A stretch of 47,407 nt of DNA. It comes from an uncultured Opitutales bacterium. GTDB lineage: Bacteria > Verrucomicrobiota > Verrucomicrobiia > Opitutales > Seribacteraceae. Positions 26,107 to 34,700 of this stretch are shown here, piece after piece; within the stretch, counting starts at the first letter, position 1, and the number at the start of each line of letters is the position of its first letter. The DNA is taken from positions 1-47,407 of the forward strand of contig CALSMY010000017.1 of assembly GCA_943787575.1 (NCBI GenBank), read 5' to 3'. The position numbers were made by a program, and so were the translations under genes. The notes below the pieces were generated by a model. The model saw nothing but the letters and a program-made list of their open reading frames with translations, made no database searches and had not been told where the DNA came from.

Positions 26107-27665
26107 TGAGTGATTCTATTGTTTGGATTGTTTTATTTCCGCTTTTTGGAGCAGTTGCCTGTGCCTTAGGGGGTGCAATGTCCAAGAAGATTTGTTATCC
26201 AGTATCCGTACTCTCGATGCTGGCAACGGTTTGGGTATCGGTAGATACTTTATTTCAAGCCATTGAGTCTCCGGTTCATGAAGTTTCATACATTCTTGGC
26301 GGTTGGTCACTCGATTTGTTCCCCAGAGGAGTCGGTATTGAATTTCGAGCCGATTTACTCGGTGCTTTGATTGCCCTGGTTGTAACCGGTGTTGGCTTAA
26401 TTGTGGCCCTCTATTCAAAAGTTCCTGTGCAACGGGAAACACCCGGTAAGGAACCGATGTATTACGGACTTTTTCTTTTACAGATTTCTGGACTAGCTGG
26501 AATTGCTCTTACTGGAGATGCTTTTAATCTTTATGTCCTAATTGAGGTGGCAGCCTTAACGGGTTACGGGCTTATTGCCCTTGGAACAAACCGGGCAGCG
26601 GCAGCCACTTTTAATTATATCATTCTGGGAACGATCGGTGCTTCATTTTATCTTCTAGGAGTCGGATATCTTTACCTAAAAACTGGCACGCTTAATATGG
26701 TGGGTATACGGGAAGTCATTGAGGCTCATGGCTTGTTCGATTCTCCGGCAATGCAAGTCGCCTTTGTTTTGGTCCTGCTGGGCATTCTTATTAAAATGGC
26801 CTTTTTCCCCTTTCATGCCTGGCTACCCAATGCCTATTGCCATGCACCCACGACTACATCCTGTCTGCTTGCCCCGCTTGTCACCAAGGTAATGATCTAT
26901 GTGATGATCCGTATGGTGCTTACCGTTTTCGGGGTGGAATTTTCTTTTGAATCAACCTGGTGGACGGAGTTTCTTCCCTGGTTAGTGGTGGTGGCCATCG
27001 TCTGTGCGGCAGTCATGGCACTTGCCCAGCGCGAGATCAAGCGCATGCTTGCCTACTTGATCGTGGCTGAGGTCGGATACATGGTCGGCGGTGTATGGAT
27101 TTATAATTACTACGGACTGATTGGTTCGGTGTTTCATATTATAAGTGATGCCTGCATGACGCTTTGTCTCTTCCTTGGTGCGGGTATCATATTGGAAAAG
27201 TGCAAGACCACACACTTCAATGGCCTTCGTGGTTTATTTGCCAAGATGCCCCTGACTATGATTGGTTTCTTTATCGGTGGATTTTCCATTATCGGACTAC
27301 CTCCAACCTGTGGCTTTTTTAGTAAGTGGTATTTAATTACCGGGGGGATGGTTTCTGAACGCTGGGAATATATGATTACCCTTATGTTTTCCACCATGGT
27401 CATGGTTGTTCTCTTTTTCCGATTGATTGAACGTATACACCTCGCGGTAGACGAGAGCGGTAATAACCTTGGCAAGGGACATGGCGACCTTGGATTAACC
27501 AAGCAGCAAACCCGCTTTGATGAGGCCCCCCTGAGCATGTTGATTCCCCTTTTACTGGCGGCATCCGTTGTTTTGCTTGTGGGCGTGTACAACCAAGAAG
27601 TGGTCAATCAAATCGAAGTGTTCCTTCAACCCTTTAATCTTCCAACCGGAGTAAAGTACGAATGA
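26106..27665 (+). CDS. mnhD: Mrp antiporter subunit D (MrpD/MnhD), first of three antiporter-like subunits
   Basis: This 519-residue, roughly 14-helix membrane protein belongs to the NuoL/M/N-MrpA/D proton-translocating family. Typical segments are LTGDAFNLYVLIEVAALTGY (TM5 Glu in LIEVAAL), FNYIILGTIGASFYLLGVGY, KMAFFPFHAWLPNAYCHAPT (TM7 Lys), CAAVMALAQREIKRMLAYL and GLPPTCGFFSKWYLI. An SD-like GGAGG lies about 10 bp ahead of the start, inside mnhC. It overlaps the next gene by 4 bp. It is expected to conduct protons in exchange for Na+/K+ as part of the complex. Confidence 0.95.
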   Translation: MSDSIVWIVLFPLFGAVACALGGAMSKKICYPVSVLSMLATVWVSVDTLFQAIESPVHEVSYILGGWSLDLFPRGVGIEFRADLLGALIALVVTGVGLIVALYSKVPVQRETPGKEPMYYGLFLLQISGLAGIALTGDAFNLYVLIEVAALTGYGLIALGTNRAAAATFNYIILGTIGASFYLLGVGYLYLKTGTLNMVGIREVIEAHGLFDSPAMQVAFVLVLLGILIKMAFFPFHAWLPNAYCHAPTTTSCLLAPLVTKVMIYVMIRMVLTVFGVEFSFESTWWTEFLPWLVVVAIVCAAVMALAQREIKRMLAYLIVAEVGYMVGGVWIYNYYGLIGSVFHIISDACMTLCLFLGAGIILEKCKTTHFNGLRGLFAKMPLTMIGFFIGGFSIIGLPPTCGFFSKWYLITGGMVSERWEYMITLMFSTMVMVVLFFRLIERIHLAVDESGNNLGKGHGDLGLTKQQTRFDEAPLSMLIPLLLAASVVLLVGVYNQEVVNQIEVFLQPFNLPTGVKYE

Positions 27666-29146
27666 ACGATCCCGTGATAGTCGAAGATATTCGTCCGCTC
27701 ATTGCATTGCTTGCCCCATGGGCGGGTATGATCGGTATTATTTGGGCGGGAGAAAAACGAGCTAATTTACGGGAAATGTTCACCTTCATTGCCGCATCTG
27801 TTCAGGCAGCAGTCGTCCTTTCCCTCGTGCCGATTATTTTGAGCGGAGCGGTCGTAGAGTTTCACATTTGGCAGATCTTTTCCCATGTTCCCATGCTCTT
27901 ACGGGTAGACGGCCCTGGTCTACTCTTTGCCTGTGTTGCTTCTGTGCTTTGGATTGCTACGACCCTCTATGCAGTGGGCTACATGCGAGGCTTGCACGAA
28001 CATGCCCAAACCCGATTTTATTCCTTCTTTGCCCTCTCTTTATCCGCCACCATGGGGGTTGCTTTTTCGGCCAATCTTTTGACCATTTATTTCTTTTACG
28101 AAATGCTCTCGGTATCGACCTTCCCCTTGGTTACCCATATGCAGGATAAGCAGGCACGGACAGGCGGACGAACTTACCTGGGATACCTTCTTTTTACTTC
28201 CCTTTGCCTTCTTCTACCTGCCCTAAGTTGGTGCTATGTCTGGTTGGATGGGGGGAACATGACGATGGATTTTATGGCTGATGTTGGCAAGGTTGGCCAC
28301 TTTGGGGAAACCACCCAGATCGTTCTTCTATTTCTTTTCACATTTGGTTTTGCCAAGGCCGGGTTAATGCCCGCACATTCCTGGTTGCCTGGTGCAATGG
28401 TTGCACCAACTCCGGTCTCTGCTTTGCTTCATGCCGTTGCTGTTGTAAAGGTCGGTGTATTTTGTGTGTACCGTGTATATGCAGATGTATTTGGTCCCGA
28501 AGTTCTTGCCAAAATGGGCGGGGAGGAATGGGCCATGGTTATTGCTTCTGCCACCATCATTATTTCCTCCCTGATTGCTTTATCTCAAGACAATTTAAAG
28601 CGCCGTTTGGCATTTTCCACCATAGGACAACTCGGATACATCGTACTTGGAGCAGCCATTGCCACAGACCGTGGACAGGGTGGGGCAGTCCTGCACATTG
28701 CCATGCATGCCTGTGGGAAAATCACTCTGTTCTTTTGTGCGGGTGCAATCTTTGTGGCCTCCGGTAAAAAATATGTCAGTGAATTACGTGGTATCGGACG
28801 CAAGATGCCCCTGACTATGGGTGCATTTATGATTGGTTCACTCAGTGTAATCGGTCTACCTCCTCTTGGTGGCTTTATCAGCAAATGGTATCTGGCACTA
28901 GGAGCGCTCGACCGCGATGCCATGTGGGTGGTGGTTGTTTTGTTGATCAGTTCACTTCTCAATGTTTTTTATCTGCTTCCAGTTGCGGTAACTGCCTTTT
29001 TTCGAACACCGGAAACGGAAAAAGATTCATCTCTGAAGGAAGCTCCATGGCCTTGTGTGGTTCCCTTGCTTCTAACTGCATTCGGTTGTTTTCTGCTCTT
29101 TTTCTGGTCCGATACCCTTCTGCAAATGGTCGGTCTGCAACCATGA
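27662..29146 (+). CDS. Second MrpD/NuoL-like antiporter subunit
   Basis: This 494-residue member of the same family has SANLLTIYFFYEMLSVSTFP (TM5 Glu), FAKAGLMPAHSWLPGAMVAP (TM7 Lys), PTPVSALLHAVAVVKVGVF, ALSQDNLKRRLAFSTIGQLG and GLPPLGGFISKWYLALG. The PTPVSALLHA wording is closer to NuoL/MrpA-type subunits than to the preceding MrpD. It starts in a 4-bp overlap with mnhD. Because no full-length MrpA is encoded here, this or the third paralogue probably replaces the MrpA N-terminal antiporter domain. Confidence 0.93.
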   Translation: MNDPVIVEDIRPLIALLAPWAGMIGIIWAGEKRANLREMFTFIAASVQAAVVLSLVPIILSGAVVEFHIWQIFSHVPMLLRVDGPGLLFACVASVLWIATTLYAVGYMRGLHEHAQTRFYSFFALSLSATMGVAFSANLLTIYFFYEMLSVSTFPLVTHMQDKQARTGGRTYLGYLLFTSLCLLLPALSWCYVWLDGGNMTMDFMADVGKVGHFGETTQIVLLFLFTFGFAKAGLMPAHSWLPGAMVAPTPVSALLHAVAVVKVGVFCVYRVYADVFGPEVLAKMGGEEWAMVIASATIIISSLIALSQDNLKRRLAFSTIGQLGYIVLGAAIATDRGQGGAVLHIAMHACGKITLFFCAGAIFVASGKKYVSELRGIGRKMPLTMGAFMIGSLSVIGLPPLGGFISKWYLALGALDRDAMWVVVVLLISSLLNVFYLLPVAVTAFFRTPETEKDSSLKEAPWPCVVPLLLTAFGCFLLFFWSDTLLQMVGLQP

Positions 29147-29167
29147 AGCAATTAATGATTTCAATTG

Positions 29168-29488
29168 ATGAGTGCTCATTCTAAAACCCGTAAGCCCAAG
29201 GAAGATCCCCGTTGGTTGGACCATCCGGAAAATGTCCGCAAAATCATTCGTTGGTTTTATGGATTATGCGGATTAGTCATTCTGGTCGATGTGGTTTTTA
29301 GCCTGGGTTGGCATAAGCATGCTGCTTTCTCGGAAGAGGTTGAAATCCACACAATCGAGACGCTTCCTGCCTTCTATGGATTATACGGGTTTCTGGCCTG
29401 CGTAGGATTGGTTTATGTTTCCAAACTTATGCGGGATTGGAAGGGTAAGAAATTATTAATGCGGGAGGAAGACTACTGGGAGAAGTAA
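29168..29488 (+). CDS. Small two-helix membrane protein of the Mrp operon
   Basis: Starting at the ATG at 29168 the product is 106 residues with a charged N-terminus (SKTRKPKEDPRWLDHPENVR) and two hydrophobic helices (WFYGLCGLVILVDVVFSLGW and TLPAFYGLYGFLACVGLVYV), ending in a charged tail (MREEDYWEK). I know no function. Its place between two antiporter-like subunits, 21 bp after one and 1 bp before the next, suggests an accessory or assembly subunit of this type of complex. Confidence 0.75.
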   Translation: MSAHSKTRKPKEDPRWLDHPENVRKIIRWFYGLCGLVILVDVVFSLGWHKHAAFSEEVEIHTIETLPAFYGLYGFLACVGLVYVSKLMRDWKGKKLLMREEDYWEK

Positions 29489-29489
29489 G

Positions 29490-31307
29490 ATGATGACACT
29501 CGCATCCACTCTTGAAATCGGCATTCATCCTGCCACCGCCTTGTTGATTGGAGGATTGGCTGCGGCTGTTCTTCGCGGGCGCTATGCCTCTTTTGCCTTG
29601 GTCCTCGCGCCGTTATTTGGACTTGGTTATGTTGCAACTTTGGAGGTCGGAGCTGCCTCCACCCTTCATTTGTTCGGCTATGAAATTCTCGGGGTGGTGG
29701 TCGATCAACAGGCAAAACTCTTTGGGTATCTCTTTCATATTGCCGCCCTGATTGCTGGGATTTATTCCTTTCATCTGCGGGATCCCTGGCAGGTTTCGAT
29801 GTCTTTACTCTATGCCGCAACTGCGGTGGGCGTGGCTTTTGCAGGAGATATGCTTTCCCTGTTTTTATGGTGGGAGGGATTAGCCATAACCTCGGTCTTT
29901 CAAATCTGGGGAAAGAGAACCAAGCAGGCAGAAGAAGCTGGTTTCCGCTATTTATTCTTTCATGTATCTTCCGGGCTCTTACTCTTGGCGGGTATCCTCC
30001 TGCGGTACCATGGAGAGGGCCCTGAGGCTCTTAGTCTTGCTCCCTTAACGAATGCATTGGAGGCAGGAGATACCGGTGCCTTACTTATCCTCTTAGCCAT
30101 TGGAATTAAGGCGGCATTTCCCGGCTTGCATGTTTGGTTGAAGGATGGATATGCGGAGGCCACCCATACTGGTCCGGTCTGGCTATGTGCTTTTACTACT
30201 AAATGTGCGGTTTGCATGCTTGCCCGACTATTTCCCGGAGCTGAAGTATTGATCACCATTGGTGGAGTCATGGCCATGTTTCCTATCTTTTATGCGGTGA
30301 TTGAGAACGATCTTCGACGGGTGTTGTGCTACAGTAAAATCAATCAGATTGGATTTATGGTTGTTGGGATCGGTATTGGTACCGATTTGGCTATTGATGG
30401 AGCAATTGCCCATGCTTTCACTCATGTGATTTATAAAGGCTTATTATTCATGAGTATGGGTGCTGTCCTGTTCCGAACCGGCGAAATTCGTGGTTCGCAC
30501 CTAGGGGGCCTTTACAAGACCATGCCCTGGACAACCGGGTTTTGTATCGTTGGTGCAGCATCGATTTCCGCCTTTCCGTTATTTAGCGGCTTTGTCAGTA
30601 AATCGATTATCATTACGGAAGCAGCCCGTAATGGACACCTCTTGATTTGGATGTGTCTTCTCTTTGCATCTGCAGGAGTTTTTCATCATGCGGGTATCAA
30701 AATTCCCTTCTTTGCCTTCTTTGCACATGATTCTGGACTTCGTCCTAAAGAAGCCCCAACCAATATGCTAATTGCGATGGGGATCTCCTCCTTTCTTTGC
30801 ATCTTTTTGGGATGTAACCCCCAATGGCTTTATGATTTGTTACCCAATGGAGCAGCTGGCTATCATCCCTATGATGCCACCCATGTTATTACGCAGATAG
30901 AAATCCTTCTCTTTTCTGCCCTTGCATTTACCTTATTGAATTTGTGGGGTAAATACCCGCCGGAATTACCCTCAGTCAATTTGGATGCCGATTGGATCTA
31001 TCGAAAAGCTGGTCGTGGGTTTCTTGCCTTTGGCGAGGGGTTTTGGAACGGATTGAATGAACGGGCTCATGCTTTTTTTGTCGTGGGGATTACGGGAAGT
31101 GTTTGTTCATTTCTTAAACGCGGACAGGTACACGCGATGCAAACCCTTTACCAACCTTTTGTAAAAATCGGTCTGATCGAAGAAAATGGATCAAAAGGCA
31201 GGGACCATTTGGGAAAGCGATCCGCGTTGGGTGTACACCCAGTTGGCTGGACCGCTTTATTCTGCATGCTTTTCTTTCTTGGTTTTTTATTGCTCATATT
31301 TAAGTAA
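29490..31307 (+). CDS. Third MrpD/NuoL-like antiporter subunit, long form
   Basis: This 605-residue membrane protein carries the family core: AGDMLSLFLWWEGLAITSVF (TM5 Glu), GIKAAFPGLHVWLKDGYAEA (TM7 Lys; the usual 'P.H.WLP' is LHVWLK here), HTGPVWLCAFTTKCAVCMLA, ENDLRRVLCYSKINQIGFMV, and AFPLFSGFVSKSIIITEA. A C-terminal extension of about 100 residues ends in a last hydrophobic helix (WTALFCMLFFLGFLLLIF). It is the most divergent of the three paralogues and the last gene of the operon. Confidence 0.92.
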   Translation: MMTLASTLEIGIHPATALLIGGLAAAVLRGRYASFALVLAPLFGLGYVATLEVGAASTLHLFGYEILGVVVDQQAKLFGYLFHIAALIAGIYSFHLRDPWQVSMSLLYAATAVGVAFAGDMLSLFLWWEGLAITSVFQIWGKRTKQAEEAGFRYLFFHVSSGLLLLAGILLRYHGEGPEALSLAPLTNALEAGDTGALLILLAIGIKAAFPGLHVWLKDGYAEATHTGPVWLCAFTTKCAVCMLARLFPGAEVLITIGGVMAMFPIFYAVIENDLRRVLCYSKINQIGFMVVGIGIGTDLAIDGAIAHAFTHVIYKGLLFMSMGAVLFRTGEIRGSHLGGLYKTMPWTTGFCIVGAASISAFPLFSGFVSKSIIITEAARNGHLLIWMCLLFASAGVFHHAGIKIPFFAFFAHDSGLRPKEAPTNMLIAMGISSFLCIFLGCNPQWLYDLLPNGAAGYHPYDATHVITQIEILLFSALAFTLLNLWGKYPPELPSVNLDADWIYRKAGRGFLAFGEGFWNGLNERAHAFFVVGITGSVCSFLKRGQVHAMQTLYQPFVKIGLIEENGSKGRDHLGKRSALGVHPVGWTALFCMLFFLGFLLLIFK

Positions 31308-31359
31308 GCCTCAGGAATCTTACTTGCCCCCTTGGTTCTCAGGTGCTTGATTAAAGCAC

Positions 31360-31887
31360 ATGAAATGGGTGGTCGGTAAACGGGGTATTAGTTTTCTTTT
31401 AGCATTTTCATTGTGTTTGCTTGGCGGTTGCAAATATTTCGACCCTGATGCCAATTTTATCGATGAAAAAGTAGTCTGGAAAAAGATTAAGAAGGAGGCT
31501 CCTGAACTTGGATTAGACCCTAGCTTTGTCTACGCAATTTGCCATGCTGAGAGCAGCCTCAATGCGAATGCTGAAAGCTCGATTGCTAAGGGTTTGATGC
31601 AATTGACCGAGCCGGCATGGTCAGATGTTACCACCTTACACTACCGAACCGCATTTCAATGGGAAACCAACGTCGAGGTAGGTATGCTTTATCTCAAACG
31701 CCTCAAGGGCATGCTGGAAAGCGTTGATCTTTTTACCTACCCCCGACTGGCCGCAAGTTATCGGTATGGATACGGTGCACTTAGGCAGGAGCAATTTATG
31801 GTCAGTCGAATGAAGACTCCGATTAATCGAATCTATCGTAAACTTTTTGCCGGTCAATTGGCTCCGGTTACCCCTCCCGAAGAATAA
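31360..31887 (+). CDS. Lytic transglycosylase-type (SLT) lipoprotein
   Basis: The 175-residue protein has a signal peptide with a lipobox-like LGGC (Cys24), so it is probably a lipoprotein. The SLT catalytic region is ICHAESSLNANAESSIAKGL, with Glu64 the likely catalytic acid, followed by GLMQLTEPAW and a YRYGYGALRQ segment. It is expected to cleave peptidoglycan glycan strands. The length corresponds to a bare catalytic domain. It lies 52 bp after the Mrp operon and 8 bp before the Xer recombinase gene. Confidence 0.88.
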   Translation: MKWVVGKRGISFLLAFSLCLLGGCKYFDPDANFIDEKVVWKKIKKEAPELGLDPSFVYAICHAESSLNANAESSIAKGLMQLTEPAWSDVTTLHYRTAFQWETNVEVGMLYLKRLKGMLESVDLFTYPRLAASYRYGYGALRQEQFMVSRMKTPINRIYRKLFAGQLAPVTPPEE

Positions 31888-31895
31888 TTTTTAAA

Positions 31896-32870
31896 GTGGG
31901 GGCAAAAACCGAGGTAAAGGGGAGAAAGCGGGGAGATTCTCCCCTCGAGCCACCCTCTGGATATGAGTCGGAAATTAGTCACTTTCTCGCCTGGGTACAG
32001 TTGGAGCGCGGTCTTTCAAAAAATACGATTGAGTCTTATGAATCCGACCTCATTCAGTGTGCAACCTTTTTTAAAGAAAAAGGGGCAGGTAATTGGCAGG
32101 CGGTTTCTTTGGATCAGGTATCAACCTGGATATCCTCGCTGACCTTAGATGGATACGCAGTTGCCAGCCTTGCTAGAAAGTTATCCGCTTTGCGCATGCT
32201 TGCCCGCTACTTGGTGAGCGAAGGGAATTTACAAAGTGATTTCACTGAACTGTTGAGCAATCCAAAGAAGGGACGTTTTCTTCCGCATGCCTTGAGCATC
32301 GAAGAAATGGATAAATTTCTTAACGCCCCTGACCTAAATACCGTACAGGGAAAGAGAGACCGTGCGATTTTCGAATTGATGTACGGAAGTGGCCTGCGGG
32401 TTTCGGAGGTCTCTTCTGTTCTTGTAAATGCGATCGATCTGGACGATGGCTTCGCCCGAATCTTTGGCAAGGGGGCAAAAGAACGAATCGTACCTGTTGG
32501 TGGACAGGCGGTCTTGGCCATTCGTAATTATTTACACGGAGGACGACCCCAATTGGTAAAGGAAAAATCAGGTGGGGAATTATTTCTTAGCAAGCGAGGA
32601 ACCCCCATTTCACGAAAAATGATCTGGGTACTTGTCAAAGATTATGCCCGTCGTGCAGGAATTGAAAAAAACCTTACGCCTCATGGATTACGCCATTCTT
32701 TTGCCACACACTTGCTCATGGGTGGAGCAGATGTCCGGGCAGTCCAGGAAATGCTCGGGCATGCAGATATTGGCACAACTCAAATCTATACCCATGTGGA
32801 ATCTCAGCGCTTGCAGGAGGAGCATTCCAATTTTCATCCCCTTGCTCAAAATCAGGAAAACGGGAATTAA
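31896..32870 (+). CDS. Tyrosine recombinase XerC/XerD
   Basis: The 324-residue protein starts at a GTG. The N-terminal SAM-like core-binding domain (FLAWVQLERGLSKNTIESYE) is followed by the catalytic domain with Arg168 in YGSGLRVSEV, a Lys in FGKGAKERIVP, His263 and Arg266 in TPHGLRHSFATHLL, His289 in MLGHADIGTTQ and the nucleophile Tyr298 in IYTHV. All catalytic residues are present. It resolves chromosome dimers at dif. Whether it is XerC or XerD cannot be decided by eye. No dif-like site or mobile-element boundary is evident, so a housekeeping role is most likely. Confidence 0.93.
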   Translation: MGAKTEVKGRKRGDSPLEPPSGYESEISHFLAWVQLERGLSKNTIESYESDLIQCATFFKEKGAGNWQAVSLDQVSTWISSLTLDGYAVASLARKLSALRMLARYLVSEGNLQSDFTELLSNPKKGRFLPHALSIEEMDKFLNAPDLNTVQGKRDRAIFELMYGSGLRVSEVSSVLVNAIDLDDGFARIFGKGAKERIVPVGGQAVLAIRNYLHGGRPQLVKEKSGGELFLSKRGTPISRKMIWVLVKDYARRAGIEKNLTPHGLRHSFATHLLMGGADVRAVQEMLGHADIGTTQIYTHVESQRLQEEHSNFHPLAQNQENGN

Positions 32871-32932
32871 TTTTCTCACGTGCGCAACTAAGGATTGTAA
32901 GATGGTCATATTCTCTGTGTTTAAGATAAGGC

Positions 32933-33178
32933 GTGAAGGTTACAGTATTTGTTTCCCCCAAGACTACAGTTTTGGATCCTCAGGGCGCGGCAGTTGAGCA
33001 AGCGATTAAAAGCTTGGGCCATCATTCCATAGAGGGAGTGCGTGTTGGTAAGACCGTGACCTTTCAGATGGAGGGTTCGGACACTCCGGAAATTCGCGAT
33101 GAGATCGATCGTTTATGCGATGGATTGCTCAGCAATCCGGTAATCGAGGATTATCGTTACGAGATTACCAGCGAGTGA
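32933..33178 (+). CDS. purS: Phosphoribosylformylglycinamidine synthase subunit PurS
   Basis: The 81-residue product starts at a GTG. The sequence VTVFVSPKTTVLDPQGAAVE, ALNSL-like AIKSLGHHSIEGVRVGKTVT and LLSNPVIEDYRYEI matches PurS. It bridges PurQ and small PurL in the FGAM synthase complex of Bacillus-type purine synthesis. It heads the purine operon, and its stop overlaps the next start (GTGA). Confidence 0.95.
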   Translation: MKVTVFVSPKTTVLDPQGAAVEQAIKSLGHHSIEGVRVGKTVTFQMEGSDTPEIRDEIDRLCDGLLSNPVIEDYRYEITSE

Positions 33179-34014
33179 AAATCTTCCGCCATCTCGACAA
33201 AGCCGGCAATATGGGCTTTGGTCGATTCGATGAGGAGGGAAGAACCTTTTTAATCGTCCAAAAACCAGATGGTGGGTTTGAGAGCACCAATCAGGCGATT
33301 ACTCCTTTTCAACTGTTAACCCCGATCGACTTTCGTTGTATTTACGCAGTCGGGCATAACTACCGGGCACATGCCGAGGAGACAGGGGCGGAGATACCCA
33401 AGCATCCGATGATTTTTATGAAAGCACCCACCACGGTGCAAAACCCGGGAGATCCCATTGTTATTCCCCGCTTTCTGCGAAGTGATAAAGTCGACTACGA
33501 GGGGGAACTTGGTGTGGTTATTGGCCGCCCTTGCAAGAATGTATCCCCCGAGGAAGCAATGTCCTATGTGCTTGGATTTGTCTGTGCGAATGATGTGAGT
33601 GCACGGGATTGGCAAAAGGAAAAAGGGGGTGGCCAGTTCTGCCGTGGTAAGAGTTTTGATACCTTCTGTCCGGTCGGCCCATGCTTGGTCACGATTGATG
33701 AATTGCCCGATCCGTCCAACCTTACTTTGCGTACCTATGTAAATGAGGAAAAAATGCAGGATGCTTCCACCTCAGATATGATTTTTAATGTGCCCACCTT
33801 AATTTCCTTTCTTAGCGGAAGTACTACCTTGCTCCCAGGCACGCTTATTCTAACAGGTACTCCCAGTGGAGTGGGAGAAGCTCGTGACCCTCGAAGATTT
33901 CTTGTTCCTGGGGACGAGGTTACGGTGGAGATCGAGGGAATTGGACTGCTTACCAATCCCGTGGTCGAAGAAATTTTTGAGGAAGAATCATCCAAGGAGG
34001 AAAAAATATCGTGA
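33175..34014 (+). CDS. Fumarylacetoacetate hydrolase (FAH) family protein
   Basis: I chose the GTG at 33175 (VKIFRHLDKAGNMGFGRFDE), which overlaps the purS stop by 4 bp; a longer frame would run through purS. The ~279-residue protein has the FAH signature: YAVGHNYRAHAEETGAEIPK, the metal ligands in KVDYEGELGVVIG and GFVCANDVSARDWQ, GKSFDTFCPVGPCLV and TGTPSGVGEAR. The family hydrolyses C-C bonds or decarboxylates oxo-acids (for example oxaloacetate) and acts in catabolic pathways, so its place between purS and purQ is unexpected. It also overlaps purQ by 4 bp. Confidence 0.92.
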   Translation: MKIFRHLDKAGNMGFGRFDEEGRTFLIVQKPDGGFESTNQAITPFQLLTPIDFRCIYAVGHNYRAHAEETGAEIPKHPMIFMKAPTTVQNPGDPIVIPRFLRSDKVDYEGELGVVIGRPCKNVSPEEAMSYVLGFVCANDVSARDWQKEKGGGQFCRGKSFDTFCPVGPCLVTIDELPDPSNLTLRTYVNEEKMQDASTSDMIFNVPTLISFLSGSTTLLPGTLILTGTPSGVGEARDPRRFLVPGDEVTVEIEGIGLLTNPVVEEIFEEESSKEEKIS

Positions 34015-34697
34015 AGGTTGCTATTATTCAATTTCCGGGGTCCAATTGCGATTGGGATGCCGAACACTCGGTTCAAAATGTTATCGGACTGCCCGCTGGT
34101 CGCGTCTGGCACAAGGATCCTTTACCCGAGGGGGTGGAGGCAGTCATTGTCCCAGGTGGTTTTTCCTTCGGGGATTATTTGCGCTGCGGAGCGATTGCTC
34201 GGTTTTCTCCGATCATGTCCGATCTACAGAGCTTTGCGGATCAGGGCGGACAGGTGTTGGGCATCTGTAATGGTTTTCAAATTCTTTGCGAATCTGGATT
34301 GTTGCCAGGTGCTTTGGTTCGAAATGATTGCATGGAGTTTCGTTGCTTAAATCAATCGCTCAAGGTCGAAGATTCTAATGAACGCTTTAATACTGAAGCC
34401 TTAGCTGCTCAACTAACTTTACCTATTGCCCATGGTGAAGGGAATTACCGGGCGGATACAGAGGTGCTTACTGATTTGGAAGCCAATAATCAGGTTCTTT
34501 TACGCTATGCACCCAATCCCAATGGTTCTATCAATGACATTGCCGGTATACGAAACCAGGCGGGCAATGTTTATGGCATGATGCCTCACCCAGAACGGGC
34601 AGTGGAAAGTCACCATCCTTGCCTTGATGGCCTACCTGTTTTACGTGCTTTTCTGCAACCCCTCCTTCAATCATCCCCCGTCCAACTTTCCGCCTGA
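34011..34697 (+). CDS. purQ: Phosphoribosylformylglycinamidine synthase subunit PurQ
   Basis: This 228-residue class I glutamine amidotransferase starts at a GTG. The nucleophile Cys86 is in GQVLGICNGFQIL, and the catalytic dyad His193/Glu195 is in MPHPERA. FPGSNCDWDAEH at the N-terminus is typical of PurQ. It supplies ammonia to PurL for FGAM synthesis. It overlaps the FAH gene upstream and is 3 bp from purL downstream. Confidence 0.97.
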   Translation: MKVAIIQFPGSNCDWDAEHSVQNVIGLPAGRVWHKDPLPEGVEAVIVPGGFSFGDYLRCGAIARFSPIMSDLQSFADQGGQVLGICNGFQILCESGLLPGALVRNDCMEFRCLNQSLKVEDSNERFNTEALAAQLTLPIAHGEGNYRADTEVLTDLEANNQVLLRYAPNPNGSINDIAGIRNQAGNVYGMMPHPERAVESHHPCLDGLPVLRAFLQPLLQSSPVQLSA

Positions 34698-34700
34698 ATC

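Noticed and set aside
25802-26113. Alternative 103-codon frame over the MnhC tail
   Set aside because: It overlaps the frame that carries the family-typical last helix, and its own sequence shows no family features. The Lys/Arg-rich frame continues directly from the conserved helix.
31343-31359. Small hairpin (GTGCTT / AAGCAC) directly before the lytic transglycosylase start
   Set aside because: The stem has only 6 bp and no T run, so it is too weak to call as terminator or control element.
31896-32870. Xer-type recombinase as integrase of a mobile element
   Set aside because: It sits among housekeeping genes on the same strand, has the normal XerC/D length, and no attachment repeats, tRNA or phage genes are nearby.
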